A DNA stretch of 64,000 nt from Pedosphaera sp. (GTDB lineage: Bacteria > Verrucomicrobiota > Verrucomicrobiia > Limisphaerales > SXQI01). Below, piece after piece: positions 1 to 9,244 of this stretch. A program made the translations under genes and the position numbers. Position 1 is the stretch's first letter. The number at the start of each line of letters is the position of its first letter. The DNA lies in NCBI GenBank assembly GCA_025359965.1, contig JANYDC010000068.1, forward strand, positions 50,252-114,251, in the 5' to 3' direction. The notes beneath the pieces were generated by a model. It saw nothing but the letters and a program-made list of their open reading frames with translations, was not told where the DNA came from and made no database searches.

Positions 1-604
1 AAGGAATAAAGTTTGACGAAGATAGAAAGAATCCAAAAAATGAATTAGTACCTTCCAACCCTGCGACTGGGTTAACAAGAACGGAACTTCCAGAGAGATC
101 GATCTGATTTCCAGTGAGAGATATAAGTCCACCTGCGCCAACCGCTAACGTGCCACTGCTTCGGATATTGGTGGAGTTTACGAGAAGGTACGAGCGATCA
201 TCGTTGAAAAAATTAAATGAAACTGCTCCACCTGATGCAGCACTCACCAATCCACCACCATCCAAAATATCAATGGATCCGGTATTTACGAATGCCTGCA
301 GCGGCGAACGTTTGAAGCCAGTGCTGGAAGAACCAATTAGACTTTGAAGACGAACCCCCACACTACCCGTAATTAATCCACTATTAGTGAAGGCTCGTGT
401 GTTTTGCGTATCCCAAGGCTGAACTGCAGTGTCGATAAAAATAGTTCCGGTATTCAGAACATTAGTGGCATCAACCACAGGGGTATCAACAAATCCTCCA
501 TTTTTATAGATGGAAAGCGGATCCGCGTGCAACACGGCGATCATACAGAGCCCGCTGAATGCGGACACAATTTTTTTCATAACGGTATGTTGCGGAATGA
601 TCAT
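1..604 (-). CDS. secreted protein, N-terminal part (cut by window edge)
   Basis: About 190-200 residues are visible; the reading frame stays open to base 1, so the rest lies outside the window. Two in-frame ATGs are possible. The one at 604 overlaps the TGA of the upstream gene (ATGA) and suggests translational coupling. The one at 580 starts MKKIVSAFSGLCMIAVLHA, a typical signal peptide. After it come repeated short segments such as NVLNTGTIFID, AFTNSGLITG and AFVNTGSIDI. These look like beta-strand turns of a beta-helix or autotransporter-associated repeat protein, a common kind of large surface protein in Verrucomicrobia. No family can be named with certainty and the function is unknown. 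It is the last of three secreted-protein genes in a row on this strand. Confidence 0.75.
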   Translation of the reverse strand, partial: MIIPQHTVMKKIVSAFSGLCMIAVLHADPLSIYKNGGFVDTPVVDATNVLNTGTIFIDTAVQPWDTQNTRAFTNSGLITGSVGVRLQSLIGSSSTGFKRSPLQAFVNTGSIDILDGGGLVSAASGGAVSFNFFNDDRSYLLVNSTNIRSSGTLAVGAGGLISLTGNQIDLSGSSVLVNPVAGLEGTNSFFGFFLSSSNFIP

Positions 605-2571
605 CGGCCAGGAAAGAGTTTACTCTCCAAATCCTTCAGAGTTAGTTCACTCGGATAAAGGACGGGAGCGTTGGTGGACCCATCGAATGATCCAAAAAAG
701 TAAGATTTGCGCGAAGTTTCCTCGCTTAGATCCGAGTTAAACGGGAAGAAGTTTAAATATGCTGGACCGATTTTTGAGAAAGTCAAAACAACCGGCGTTG
801 TGATCTCACCCGGCCCTACCAACGCGGTTCCCGCTCCATTGATGCCCGCATTATTGATCCAGTTACCACCGACGAGAGTGCGAGTGAAAGGGATGGGAAC
901 GCTGCCGTTTAAAGGAAAACCCAGATCGCCAGCACTGATTAAAAAATCTGGCGAGGTTTGCACCTGCTGAACCAATTGAGTGGTGGCAATTCCGTTGGTG
1001 TAAGCCACTATGTAGTAGCTATTCGTGAACCGATATGTCTGAGGATTTGCCTCGTCGTAATGAACACGAATGAAGCTCAATTTATCAACGCCACCTCGCA
1101 GAGCAGCGGTAACCGCGTTGGTGGTGATCGGGAAGCCTGCAAGAACGAGATTTGTCTCGGTGATGATCGTTTGACGTGTGAAGGACTCACCATTTGCCAA
1201 ATTAGTGCCCGTGAAAACAAGATTGGTGAGGGTGAGGATGTTGGTTAGCACTGGGAAACTGACTCCAGAAGGGTCCACAAAGCTGTAGCCGGTAAGATTT
1301 GCGAAATTGGCTGACGCCGCGTTAATAAAGATTCTGCCACTTGGTATATTCGTGACAACGTACCGAGAGACGAAAGAATTAACGAATGGAGAAGAAGCAG
1401 GTGCAAATGGAGGAAGCCCAAACGTCGAATCGCGCACTTCCACGACAGAATTAGTGGAGAATAGATTGGTTACCACATTTGCATACGAATGGTGGTAGAC
1501 TTGAACAAATCCATTAACAAAATTGGTGGCCTGAATAGGCCCGAACAATGCAGAAGCAGGAATGCCCGGTTGAACAAGGTTGGTTATATAAACACTAGCC
1601 ACCAAAACTGCTGAAGTAAGGGTTTGGACGGTGTTTGTGATGACCAAACCTGGATACAAAAGTGTCAGAGCTGCGGCATTGTTGGTCAAACTGCGAATGG
1701 AGAACTCGGTTAAATCGAAAGTTGTTACAATTTCTGCTGCGTCGAAATTTGTTAAAACCAACACACTGCCGTTGACGGCGGTACCCTCAACGTTTCGGTT
1801 GAAATTATTGTATATATAACGCAAGCCACCAACGTCATCACGGCTCAGATCAATGGCATATACGCCGAAACCGCCGTTTTCGCTGCCACCACCACCGGTA
1901 GAGCCAGCAATACTATTGTAGGGCACTGGTTTTGATCCGTCAGCCGGAGCTTCAATTGCGTCAGCGAATGTGACTGGGTTCAGAAACTCCGCGATATTGT
2001 AAGTGTATCTAATGTCGTTTACGTATTTCGATGGTGCAAACGTTAATGGATCAAAATTACGCTGAACCACGGTGTAATTGGTAGCATTTGGATTTGTGGT
2101 GGTAAGCTTTTGGCGTAGACAAAACACCCAACGCTCGGGATTAGCTAAACCGAGTTCTTCAAGAATGGCACCCAATGCCGTGGTTTTTAAATCCAACAAC
2201 CTAAGACTTGCGGCAGTTCCATTTTCCCTATAAGTATCGCCCGTAGGGTATGAATTTAAATCATCAGCGGTCAGCGTGCTGAATTGCGGCAAGCGATTCA
2301 TGATGCCGAAGGCTTCATCGATTGCGCGAACACCATTGGTGCCGTAATAGTTTAGGAAAGCGGAATCAAACGCGTACGTAATGTTGGGAGTTGTCCATCG
2401 ATACTCCTCCCCGATGTTGTGTGGCCCCCCAATGTCGGTATTTAAATAATTATACCCAATCCCAGCAACCTGCCAGGCTTCGAATGGCCCGATTAGCGAG
2501 AAGGCGCGTGCCCGCGTCATCCCCGCAACGAGGAGGCAAGCGCACAAAAGAATTCGAAACGATCTCAACAT
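601..2571 (-). CDS. secreted protein with a matrixin-like but zinc-motif-less N-terminal region
   Basis: 656 residues. The N-terminus (MLRSFRILLCACLLVAGMTR, then ARA) is a signal peptide, so the protein is exported. Residues of about 50-100 read like the opening of an M10 matrixin-type peptidase (WTTPNITYAFDSAF, then an AIDEAFGIMN helix), and DVGGLRYIYN near residue 250 resembles the usual end of that domain. Where a HExxHxxGxxH zinc motif would be expected the sequence is KTTALGAILEELGLANPE, without the histidines. The rest is long, Asn/Thr/Val-rich and beta-like (many TN and NLV turns). The family assignment is inference; a plain unknown secreted protein is the safe reading. The gene lies 7 bases after the 2579-4540 gene and overlaps the next one by 4 bases. 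Confidence 0.75.
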   Translation of the reverse strand: MLRSFRILLCACLLVAGMTRARAFSLIGPFEAWQVAGIGYNYLNTDIGGPHNIGEEYRWTTPNITYAFDSAFLNYYGTNGVRAIDEAFGIMNRLPQFSTLTADDLNSYPTGDTYRENGTAASLRLLDLKTTALGAILEELGLANPERWVFCLRQKLTTTNPNATNYTVVQRNFDPLTFAPSKYVNDIRYTYNIAEFLNPVTFADAIEAPADGSKPVPYNSIAGSTGGGGSENGGFGVYAIDLSRDDVGGLRYIYNNFNRNVEGTAVNGSVLVLTNFDAAEIVTTFDLTEFSIRSLTNNAAALTLLYPGLVITNTVQTLTSAVLVASVYITNLVQPGIPASALFGPIQATNFVNGFVQVYHHSYANVVTNLFSTNSVVEVRDSTFGLPPFAPASSPFVNSFVSRYVVTNIPSGRIFINAASANFANLTGYSFVDPSGVSFPVLTNILTLTNLVFTGTNLANGESFTRQTIITETNLVLAGFPITTNAVTAALRGGVDKLSFIRVHYDEANPQTYRFTNSYYIVAYTNGIATTQLVQQVQTSPDFLISAGDLGFPLNGSVPIPFTRTLVGGNWINNAGINGAGTALVGPGEITTPVVLTFSKIGPAYLNFFPFNSDLSEETSRKSYFFGSFDGSTNAPVLYPSELTLKDLESKLFPGR

Positions 2572-2578
2572 AGTCAGT

Positions 2579-4540
2579 TTAGCGGAGGCGGATCACGCGA
2601 TAGTAACGGATATCATTGCTGCCGCTCGTTGAGGCGGAGTCGGTTGAACCAGCGGCAAAACGTGGGGAACCTGTGTCCATCCAAGTTTGCAAATCACTGG
2701 TGTATTGTATCTGATAGACGAACCCGGGCTGGGTATTCCACGTAAGAATAGAGCTGACTGGCGTCGTCGTGAGAGATAGACGAAGACAACTCGCGGGGTC
2801 ATTGGGATCGGTGCCTGCCAAAAACTCTTCATAATTGGAGGCACCATCTCCGTCTGAGTCTGAAGCAGCGGAGTTGTATTTGGCTTTCCATCCACCACCA
2901 AAGTTATGAATCTGCCAATCATCTGGCAATCCGTCCTGATTGCTATCGGCACCCCAAAGATTAAAGCTGACGGGCACAGAGGATGCAGAGACCAATCCAC
3001 CCGCAGTCCTGTAGGCCAGACTAATCGAATGAGATGACCCAGGAATCCATTCGACGTTGCTCAATTGGATGTAAAACTCATTTGCAGCGACAGATTGAAC
3101 CACGCTACCATCGACAGAAATGAGATAAGAATCCACAGCGACGCCAATGACACTCGGCCATGAGACACTGACTGAATTCGCGCTAATGGGTGAAGCCACA
3201 GGTGTGGCTGGAGCAGGAATATCCATCAGCGAATCCAATGAATAAATTTGAGCGGCGAGATCCATTCCGGCACTAACCCCGACAAAAGAGCTCCAAACTG
3301 CAATAAAAGAATGATTGCCATCTGAAGCCACAGAAGGCTCCATCTGACGACTCACCGTAGTGGAATTAACTCGGAACTCCGTTCCCACTGGACTTCCATC
3401 AGAATTTAAGGAGCGACCAAATATCCCTTCCTGCGAGCCATCCTGTAAGTCACTGGTCCATACTGCGAGTGCCGTATTGCGTAGAACAGCAATTCGAGGG
3501 TTTAATTGGTTACGCGCTACATTTTCGTTCACACGTTGCGAAGAGGAATTGGTTTTAAAGTTATTTCCATCCAAGGTGAATCCCCTTGAATAAATGTTCC
3601 AATCAAGTTTGCCATCGATAAGGGAAAGGCGGTTCCATATTCCCACAACGCTATTTTGGCCAATGCTGGCCAAGGAAGGCGCGGAGATGATATCCTTTCC
3701 ATCGTTTAATAACTGTTCGCCAGTCAAAGCATTTCCTTGAGCATCGAATACCCGTGCGAACGCATCAACGCCATCGATGTCAATTTGACCTTCCGAAATC
3801 CACGCCACTGCGAAACGGTTGTCTGGCAATGCCAAAACACTTGAAGATCGTTGGTTTAATTCCGAAGTGGTCGCCACCTTTATTTCGTCGCCTTGTTTGT
3901 CGCCGCTTATTGGGGAAAGAAGCTGAGCGTAAACACCCGCCATGCTGCCATCCTGACCAGAACTTGTGTAAGTAACAACGATCGTGCCATTGCCCAGAAC
4001 AGCCAGTGCCACATCTGAATGGCCAAAAGATGCGCCGCTGCTTACCAAAATATCATCAGTGATAAACTGATTTTCGGGAGGAGCAGATAGCAACCTCGCC
4101 CAAACTTGTTGCTTACCCGTTGCCCCTCCCTGCCAAGACACCACGGCACCTCCATCAGCAAGAATGGCCACTTTGGGTTTCTCTTGGTTCCCTGCTGTGT
4201 GGCTGTTAATTCGGAAGGAGTTTTGCTCCAGAACATTGACACTGCTTAATCTTCTAGCACTGATACCCAAGCCGTCTGCATCGGTGTCATTATCCTGCCA
4301 TACCACGTAGCCACCTTTGCTACCAATAGCCACGGATGAGTTGTCTTGATCACCAGGTTTGGAAAATTGTGAATTAATCTCACTGCCGGTTGCCGTTAGC
4401 GGCTGGGCGGCAGTTGCTTTTGGTTGAGACAGGCCCAGCACGGCAAAGCCAATAGCCATGCAAGTTTGGACTACCACTCCCAGCGACAAACGAGCACCGC
4501 AGTGCCGGATCAGTCCGCTTTTTTTAATATTGGCCGTCAT
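2579..4540 (-). CDS. secreted repeat protein with FN3-like and calcium-binding C-terminal segment
   Basis: 653 residues. A basic N-terminus followed by a hydrophobic stretch (VVVQTCMAIGFAVLGLSQ) and ATAAQP fits a signal peptide. Residues of about 50-430 contain repeated units with the pattern AVWxS/VVWQDN followed by D-G and a polar loop, as in a beta-propeller. A fibronectin-III-like region follows (PATPVASPISANSVSVSWPS). Then come Asp-rich calcium-binding loops (DSNQDGLPDDWQ and DSDGDGASNYEEFLAGTDP). The end is a beta domain with FVYQIQYTSDLQTW, a C-terminal module frequent in verrucomicrobial surface proteins. The role is probably at the cell surface or outside the cell; no enzyme motif was seen. 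It heads the group of three secreted-protein genes. Confidence 0.8.
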   Translation of the reverse strand: MTANIKKSGLIRHCGARLSLGVVVQTCMAIGFAVLGLSQPKATAAQPLTATGSEINSQFSKPGDQDNSSVAIGSKGGYVVWQDNDTDADGLGISARRLSSVNVLEQNSFRINSHTAGNQEKPKVAILADGGAVVSWQGGATGKQQVWARLLSAPPENQFITDDILVSSGASFGHSDVALAVLGNGTIVVTYTSSGQDGSMAGVYAQLLSPISGDKQGDEIKVATTSELNQRSSSVLALPDNRFAVAWISEGQIDIDGVDAFARVFDAQGNALTGEQLLNDGKDIISAPSLASIGQNSVVGIWNRLSLIDGKLDWNIYSRGFTLDGNNFKTNSSSQRVNENVARNQLNPRIAVLRNTALAVWTSDLQDGSQEGIFGRSLNSDGSPVGTEFRVNSTTVSRQMEPSVASDGNHSFIAVWSSFVGVSAGMDLAAQIYSLDSLMDIPAPATPVASPISANSVSVSWPSVIGVAVDSYLISVDGSVVQSVAANEFYIQLSNVEWIPGSSHSISLAYRTAGGLVSASSVPVSFNLWGADSNQDGLPDDWQIHNFGGGWKAKYNSAASDSDGDGASNYEEFLAGTDPNDPASCLRLSLTTTPVSSILTWNTQPGFVYQIQYTSDLQTWMDTGSPRFAAGSTDSASTSGSNDIRYYRVIRLR

Positions 4541-4560
4541 GCTTCTGTGAAAAATCGTAA

Positions 4561-5469
4561 CTACAAAAGGGCTGGCTGAGTCACTACACGAGATTCAAGT
4601 TCGCGCTTCATTGTGTTAAAGCCCCATCTTAAGTACAAACCGATGAGTTCGGACATGTCTGGCGTTCCAACTCGGCAATCTGCTATTGCCAAAGGAAGGC
4701 TTAATTCAGACCGCAAAGTAATCAGATCCCTGTTCCTTTTCAAAATATCTCGCCGGGTATCAATTGCTGCTCTGATACGCGCGCTCGGAATGCTGGCGAT
4801 GTTATTCAAAATGGCATCGATTGAACCAAAGGTATTCAACAATTCCGCAGCAGTTTTCGGACCGACGCCCGGTATTCCGTCAATATTGTCAACTGAATCG
4901 CCCAGTATGCTCAGATAATCGACGATTTGAGCAGGAAGCACGTTCGTCTTTTCTTGGACGTCTGTCTCTGACCACAAGCGGTCCCGTTTATCCCCGGGAT
5001 TGCTTAAGCGAATATTGGGACCCACCAACTGCATGAAGTCTTTGTCTGAACTGGCGATCACGACATCCATTTGGACTGACGCTGCCGCCAAGGCATAAGA
5101 AGCAATCAGATCGTCAGCTTCTATCCCGTCCACTGAAATTCCGGCCACTCCAGATGCGCGAAGAAAATCCTGTATCTGAGTGAATTGGACATCCAGAGAG
5201 GGAGGAGTAATGGGGCGCTGCGCCTTATATTCCGGTAACAGCTGAGTTCGGAGACTATCCAAGCCGGCATCCCAAACCACCAAAATATGTGTGGGGTTAA
5301 GATTCTCCTGCAATTTTTGCAGCATCTTCACAAAACCCAAAATGGCGTTGGTTGGCTGCCCGTCCGGACCACTCAATTCGCGAATGGCAAAGAACGCCCG
5401 ATAAGCATAGGCATGCCCATCCACAAGCAGGAATCTGCCGGCTTTACGTTCTAGTTTCACGAAATCCAT
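4561..5469 (-). CDS. 5'-3' exonuclease (DNA polymerase I N-terminal-type, stand-alone)
   Basis: 302 residues, the size of an isolated 5'-3' exonuclease/flap nuclease such as ExoIX or the PolA N-terminal domain; no polymerase domain follows. Family landmarks are present: LLVDGHAYAYRAFFA at the N-terminus, the LLPEYKAQRP loop, the acidic metal-binding motif GIEADDLIA, SSDKDFMQL, and the helix-hairpin-helix GDSVDNIDGIPGVGPKTAAE. Such enzymes remove 5' flaps and RNA primers on DNA. The usual FDGKTFR segment is replaced by WDAGLDSLR; this region varies in stand-alone members. It starts at ATG 5469 just downstream of the secretin C-terminal gene, which is on the same strand, and could be co-transcribed with it. 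Confidence 0.9.
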   Translation of the reverse strand: MDFVKLERKAGRFLLVDGHAYAYRAFFAIRELSGPDGQPTNAILGFVKMLQKLQENLNPTHILVVWDAGLDSLRTQLLPEYKAQRPITPPSLDVQFTQIQDFLRASGVAGISVDGIEADDLIASYALAAASVQMDVVIASSDKDFMQLVGPNIRLSNPGDKRDRLWSETDVQEKTNVLPAQIVDYLSILGDSVDNIDGIPGVGPKTAAELLNTFGSIDAILNNIASIPSARIRAAIDTRRDILKRNRDLITLRSELSLPLAIADCRVGTPDMSELIGLYLRWGFNTMKRELESRVVTQPALL

Positions 5470-5491
5470 GGATCAAGGATTCGACAGTGGA

Positions 5492-6124
5492 TCAGGGCTG
5501 CACGGCCTTGACGGGAGTCTTCTGGTCAGGAATTGCGTTAGGATCGTAAGGGAGATTATCGGGGGTATGAATGCGATTTCCGGCTGGGTCGATGATGGTA
5601 GGAGTAACGAAGATCATCAAATTCTTTTTATCGGTCCGGCTAAACTCGCTGCGGAAAAGCCTTCCTAGCAAGGGTATATCACCCAAGACAGGTACTTTGC
5701 TTCGGTTCTTCGAAACAGATTCGGCAATAAGACCGCCTAGCACGATAGTTTGTCCGTCCCATACTATTGCACTGGTGGTTACCTGACGAACGCGGAACGA
5801 CGGAAGCGGAGTCGGTTGAACGATTCCGTTACCAACCACCGTTTGAAACTGAGTGGCGTTGTCGAGGTCGTAACCCAGAAACTCTGAAAGCGTGGGGACA
5901 ATGCTCATTTGGATCGTATATCCGTCAGCAGAGACGTACGGAATAACATCCAAAACCGGACCGAAAGGGATCTGCGCGGCTGTGGGAGTGATCGCTGGCA
6001 CTACTGCAGCCTGATTGACGACCTGAGCTGAGGCAGAAATGCTGCCGAAAATGGCTGCCAACGCCAAAGTAATTAAAGCACGGGAATTCATGTTTCTGGA
6101 AATGAAAGGTTTCGTTTGGATCAT
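5492..6124 (-). CDS. secretin C-terminal half as a separate exported protein (Amuc_1098-type system)
   Basis: 210 residues carrying only the second half of a type II/III secretin (GspD/PilQ) domain. GPVLDVIPYVSADGYTIQ is the outer-membrane barrel strand region; SAIVWDGQTIVLGGLIAE and VPVLGDIPLLGRLF are the conserved secretin signature; LMIFVTPTIIDPAG is the end strand. The first half ends in the gene immediately upstream: its TAA is directly followed by this ATG (TAAATG). The protein begins with what reads as its own signal peptide, MNSRALITLALAAIFGSISA, starting at an internal Met (base 6091) or extended from 6124. So this is not a simple frameshift: the two halves seem organised as separately exported subunits. 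Function is inferred as half of the outer-membrane pore of a pilus-like machine. Confidence 0.88.
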   Translation of the reverse strand: MIQTKPFISRNMNSRALITLALAAIFGSISASAQVVNQAAVVPAITPTAAQIPFGPVLDVIPYVSADGYTIQMSIVPTLSEFLGYDLDNATQFQTVVGNGIVQPTPLPSFRVRQVTTSAIVWDGQTIVLGGLIAESVSKNRSKVPVLGDIPLLGRLFRSEFSRTDKKNLMIFVTPTIIDPAGNRIHTPDNLPYDPNAIPDQKTPVKAVQP

Positions 6125-8422
6125 TTAATTACCCCTTGCTCCCGTTGTGCCAGCTGCAGTGGCAGCGCCACCGCCAAGCGCTTGAACGCTCGTCCCCACT
6201 ATGATTGTCTTGGTTTCTTCAACAGAAATACGAGCTTGGCGGCCACTGACAGTTGTGATCTTGGGAGAAGAAATGAGATCAACTCCATCGCGTGTCTCCA
6301 TGGCCCGAATAACCACCCGGAATTGTGGATCAGTCAAAATGCCGCTTATGGTTGCGACTGGAGCGATCTGAGTATTATTCTGACGCAGCCCCGCTGTTAA
6401 GTTTTGGTCGGTAAGAGCATTAGGCGCAATCGAAGGCAGACCACCCGAATAAGGGAACGGAAGCGCGGTCGGGTTTGCCTTACTGGCCGCGCTGGTTAGT
6501 GACTCCGAACTGCCACCTCCAAGAGCAACTTTACCACCGCCACCAAGGATGTTACCAAGGAACCAATCAAACCCAACACCTTTGCTATCGGTTTGCGAGA
6601 TTTCGGCAAACTTAGCCTCAATGGTAACTTGGCTTGGAGTGATGTTCAAAGCGTGAATAGCACCTTCTATGATGTCCAAATCGCGCAGAGTAGCCCTAAC
6701 AAACAAGGCCCCGGTGCGATCGTTGAAAAAGAGTGCCTTGTTCTGCACGGGAGGCTGACCAGGTTGTCCTCCAAATTGTCCCCCACCCTGACCGGCTCCC
6801 TGACCAAATCCCCCAGCGGCTTGGTTGGTGTTAACTGCCGGAAAGTCTACGCCAGCTGCTTGGAAAAACAGTCGCACCTCTTGTTGAATCGTGGAAAGTG
6901 ATGCATTGGTCAGTGAAACAACGTACGCAATGCCGCCGGCGCTTTGGCCACCCGCGCCACCACCACCACCACCGCCACCACCCTGACCGCCTTGGCTGCT
7001 GCCGCCGAAGGCAAAGTAACCTCCTGCACCACCGCTTTGTCCGTTTTGCCCACCTTGTCCACCGCCAGCACCGCCGCCCCCGCCGCCGCCCCCGCCGCCT
7101 TGACCACCCTGGCTTGTAACCAAACCTTGGAACGGATTGGCACTGAATCCCATACCTTCCAACCCCTGTTTGAAGGTATTTGGATCAACACGGAAATTAC
7201 GAACAAACAGTTCCTGAGCCTCCGCTGTACGCTGGGTGAAGACGATGGCGTAATCCTCAATCGAGTACTTGATACCAGGCGCAGTAACACCTTGTGGAGC
7301 TTTGGCTACTTTGATGATTGCGTCCAAAACATCGGCCACCCTCACATTACGAAGTGGCGGATCCATACGGACCAAGAAAGCCTCAACTTCGACAGGAGCG
7401 TCGTTGGCCGCCGGAATGGGTTGCTGTGTCAGCGGGTCAATTCCGCCAAACGCATTGGCTTGAGGCCGATCAATTTGAGAGCTGATGATGAAATTGAGTC
7501 CTCGTTTATCCGGGTCGCGTTTACGGATTTCACTGCTCAGTTCCTTGATCACTTCGTCAAGGCGGACTTCGCTTGGAACCGCCCATTCCTCCAGCACGAT
7601 ATTTTCAATCTTGCTGCTGATCTGTTGCCGACCGCGGCTGGTGTAAATTCGGTTGGTGCGTGCATAAGGGTTGCTTGCAGGCAAGAGCTCACGCTGAACG
7701 GGTTGATTCCAACTCTTTTCGACATCAATCAGCAAATCCTTGGCCGAGCTTTCGTGCTTGCGGGTTTCTTGAGAAAACCGGCTCTCCTTGATCAGGTTTA
7801 GATAGTAATAAGCAGCGCGACTTTCGGGATCATCTTTTGCGGCCTGCTTTAATTTGGCTTCTGCTTCATCCAATTTGCCCATTTCCATGAGCAATCGGCC
7901 ATCTTGAACGAGAACTGATGTCTTGACACGTTCAGCCTTGAATTCTGGAATCTTGGCCAATTCTTCCTTACTGGGAGAACGTCCTAAGTTTTCCAGAATC
8001 AGTTTATCATTTGCGGCTTTGAATGCCAGTGCCTGCTGGTTTTTCGGATCAATACGCAGGGCGCGTGATACTTGCACGTCGGCTTCCTGAAAATCCTTTG
8101 TTCCAGCTGCGGCCTTGGCCAGCCCAAGCCGAGTTGCCACAAAGCCAGATACGGTTTCTTCTCGCTCGGCATCAATATTAGTGCCGACACGATTCATCAG
8201 ATTGGCGGCATCCTCGTATTTTTTTGCGGCGTTGACCAAGTCTCCCTTTTCACGGAGTACTTTGGCCTCAGCAAGAGTTCGGCGCAACTGGATTGTATCC
8301 ACTTGGCGGTGGAGTGCCTCTTCAGCGGCGGCCTCCGAAGGGGTTGGTTGGGCGGACACTGGCCGGAGAACACCGATCAGGGCGGCGGCAACAATCAGGG
8401 ACGATGAAACTGCTTTAATCAT
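6125..8422 (-). CDS. secretin N-terminal part, Amuc_1098-like pilus outer-membrane protein
   Basis: 765 residues. The signal peptide MIKAVSSSLIVAAALIG..VSAQ is followed by a TPR-like helical region (about 30-230, with KGDLVNAAKKYEDAANL and KLDEAEAKLKQAA). Next come periplasmic ring domains (about 270-640, with VPSEVRLDEVIKEL and FFNDRTGALFVRAT), interrupted by very Gly-rich stretches at about 434-492 and 534-554. The first part of the secretin domain follows (VTIEAKFAEISQTDSKGVGF, then DLISSPKITTVSGRQARISV). It stops after TKTIIVGTSVQA plus a low-complexity Gly/Ala tail, exactly where the barrel half should begin; that half is the next gene. The order of neighbours matches the Akkermansia Amuc_1098-1101 locus. 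Confidence 0.88.
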   Translation of the reverse strand: MIKAVSSSLIVAAALIGVLRPVSAQPTPSEAAAEEALHRQVDTIQLRRTLAEAKVLREKGDLVNAAKKYEDAANLMNRVGTNIDAEREETVSGFVATRLGLAKAAAGTKDFQEADVQVSRALRIDPKNQQALAFKAANDKLILENLGRSPSKEELAKIPEFKAERVKTSVLVQDGRLLMEMGKLDEAEAKLKQAAKDDPESRAAYYYLNLIKESRFSQETRKHESSAKDLLIDVEKSWNQPVQRELLPASNPYARTNRIYTSRGRQQISSKIENIVLEEWAVPSEVRLDEVIKELSSEIRKRDPDKRGLNFIISSQIDRPQANAFGGIDPLTQQPIPAANDAPVEVEAFLVRMDPPLRNVRVADVLDAIIKVAKAPQGVTAPGIKYSIEDYAIVFTQRTAEAQELFVRNFRVDPNTFKQGLEGMGFSANPFQGLVTSQGGQGGGGGGGGGGAGGGQGGQNGQSGGAGGYFAFGGSSQGGQGGGGGGGGGAGGQSAGGIAYVVSLTNASLSTIQQEVRLFFQAAGVDFPAVNTNQAAGGFGQGAGQGGGQFGGQPGQPPVQNKALFFNDRTGALFVRATLRDLDIIEGAIHALNITPSQVTIEAKFAEISQTDSKGVGFDWFLGNILGGGGKVALGGGSSESLTSAASKANPTALPFPYSGGLPSIAPNALTDQNLTAGLRQNNTQIAPVATISGILTDPQFRVVIRAMETRDGVDLISSPKITTVSGRQARISVEETKTIIVGTSVQALGGGAATAAGTTGARGN
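6930..7120. repeat. low-complexity Gly-codon tracts inside the secretin gene
   Basis: Runs of CCACCA and CCGCCG triplets (about 6957-6981 and 7066-7100) encode Gly-rich linkers in the secretin N-terminal gene on the minus strand. They split the periplasmic ring region. Such tracts are prone to slippage and to assembly error, so the exact length should be treated with care. Confidence 0.8.
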
Positions 8423-8443
8423 GGCTTGGTCGTTCGAAATTGA

Positions 8444-9238
8444 TTATTTGCTCGCAGCGCTTAACTTTACAGACGTTTGTTTCTGGTTGGATTTGGCAGA
8501 AAATACAACTTCGTCCTGCTCGATGGCAACGATATTATAAGTTTCTCCACCCAAAACTACGATATCACCCTTGCGAACCCCCTTGCGAGTCAGGTTTTCG
8601 GGCTCGTATCGAAGGTCCGCAGAGAATCCGATGACTTTGGAGAAGGGTTTGTCCTTCGATATAGTCACCACATCACGCTCGGGCTTGATTTGCACTGTTA
8701 TGGAACCAGGGTTCTCAACAGGTCCCTGCACGCTTTTGATGGCCAGACTGGAGTTTTCTGACATCGGGATCATCTGGCGTGTGGTTTTTCTATTCTGCGA
8801 GGGCGCAGTTTCACGAATTAAGGTCAATGTGTACTTGAGGTTATCACCAGTTCCAGCGATTTCATCCAAACTAAGCGTCAAATAAAGGGGATTCATCCCG
8901 GTTACCTGCATTGCTGCAAGCCCGACTTCTTTGCCTGTTTGTATTTTAATCAAAGTGCCGTCGGACTTCTGCTGCCACCGAACTGGATTAAAAAGATTGT
9001 GTTCACCGATAAGAGCGAAGTTCACAGGGGTCTGAATGCGCTTGAGAGTAATCTCATTGGTGGTCAGGTCCACCGGAGCATAAGCTTTCACTTTGGGTCG
9101 GAGCAAATCCGAACGACGGTCCTCTTCTTCCTGGCGCTGCTTGGAGACGAGAATGGGCATCATGGCAGCTGCTGCGGCAAGCAATAGCAGCACCAAGCTG
9201 AGGATGATTTTCTCGTAATGCTTTTTGAGGAACTCCAT
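8444..9238 (-). CDS. Amuc_1099-like pilus-system inner-membrane protein
   Basis: 264 residues. One N-terminal membrane anchor (about residues 10-32, ILSLVLLLLAAAAAMMPIL) follows a short basic cytoplasmic tip; the rest is predicted periplasmic. The C-terminus contains a small beta domain, GVRKGDIVVLGGETYNIVAI, ending in an SVKL strand. The size, topology and position between the Amuc_1100-like gene and the secretin gene fit the Akkermansia Amuc_1099 family, which is thought to link the inner-membrane platform to the secretin as PilP-type proteins do. It starts at ATG 9238, 6 bases after the previous gene's stop. The family link rests on context and topology more than on strong motifs. Confidence 0.75.
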   Translation of the reverse strand: MEFLKKHYEKIILSLVLLLLAAAAAMMPILVSKQRQEEEDRRSDLLRPKVKAYAPVDLTTNEITLKRIQTPVNFALIGEHNLFNPVRWQQKSDGTLIKIQTGKEVGLAAMQVTGMNPLYLTLSLDEIAGTGDNLKYTLTLIRETAPSQNRKTTRQMIPMSENSSLAIKSVQGPVENPGSITVQIKPERDVVTISKDKPFSKVIGFSADLRYEPENLTRKGVRKGDIVVLGGETYNIVAIEQDEVVFSAKSNQKQTSVKLSAASK

Positions 9239-9244
9239 GGCGGG

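Noticed and set aside
4561..5469. DNA polymerase I fragment
   Set aside because: All 5'-3' exonuclease motifs are complete and the length fits stand-alone enzymes; nothing points to a cut polymerase gene.
6944..7801. 285-residue plus-strand open frame starting with Thr/Ala runs
   Set aside because: It is the reverse side of the Gly-rich secretin gene; the low-complexity start mirrors the Gly codons, and the minus-strand protein has clear secretin motifs.
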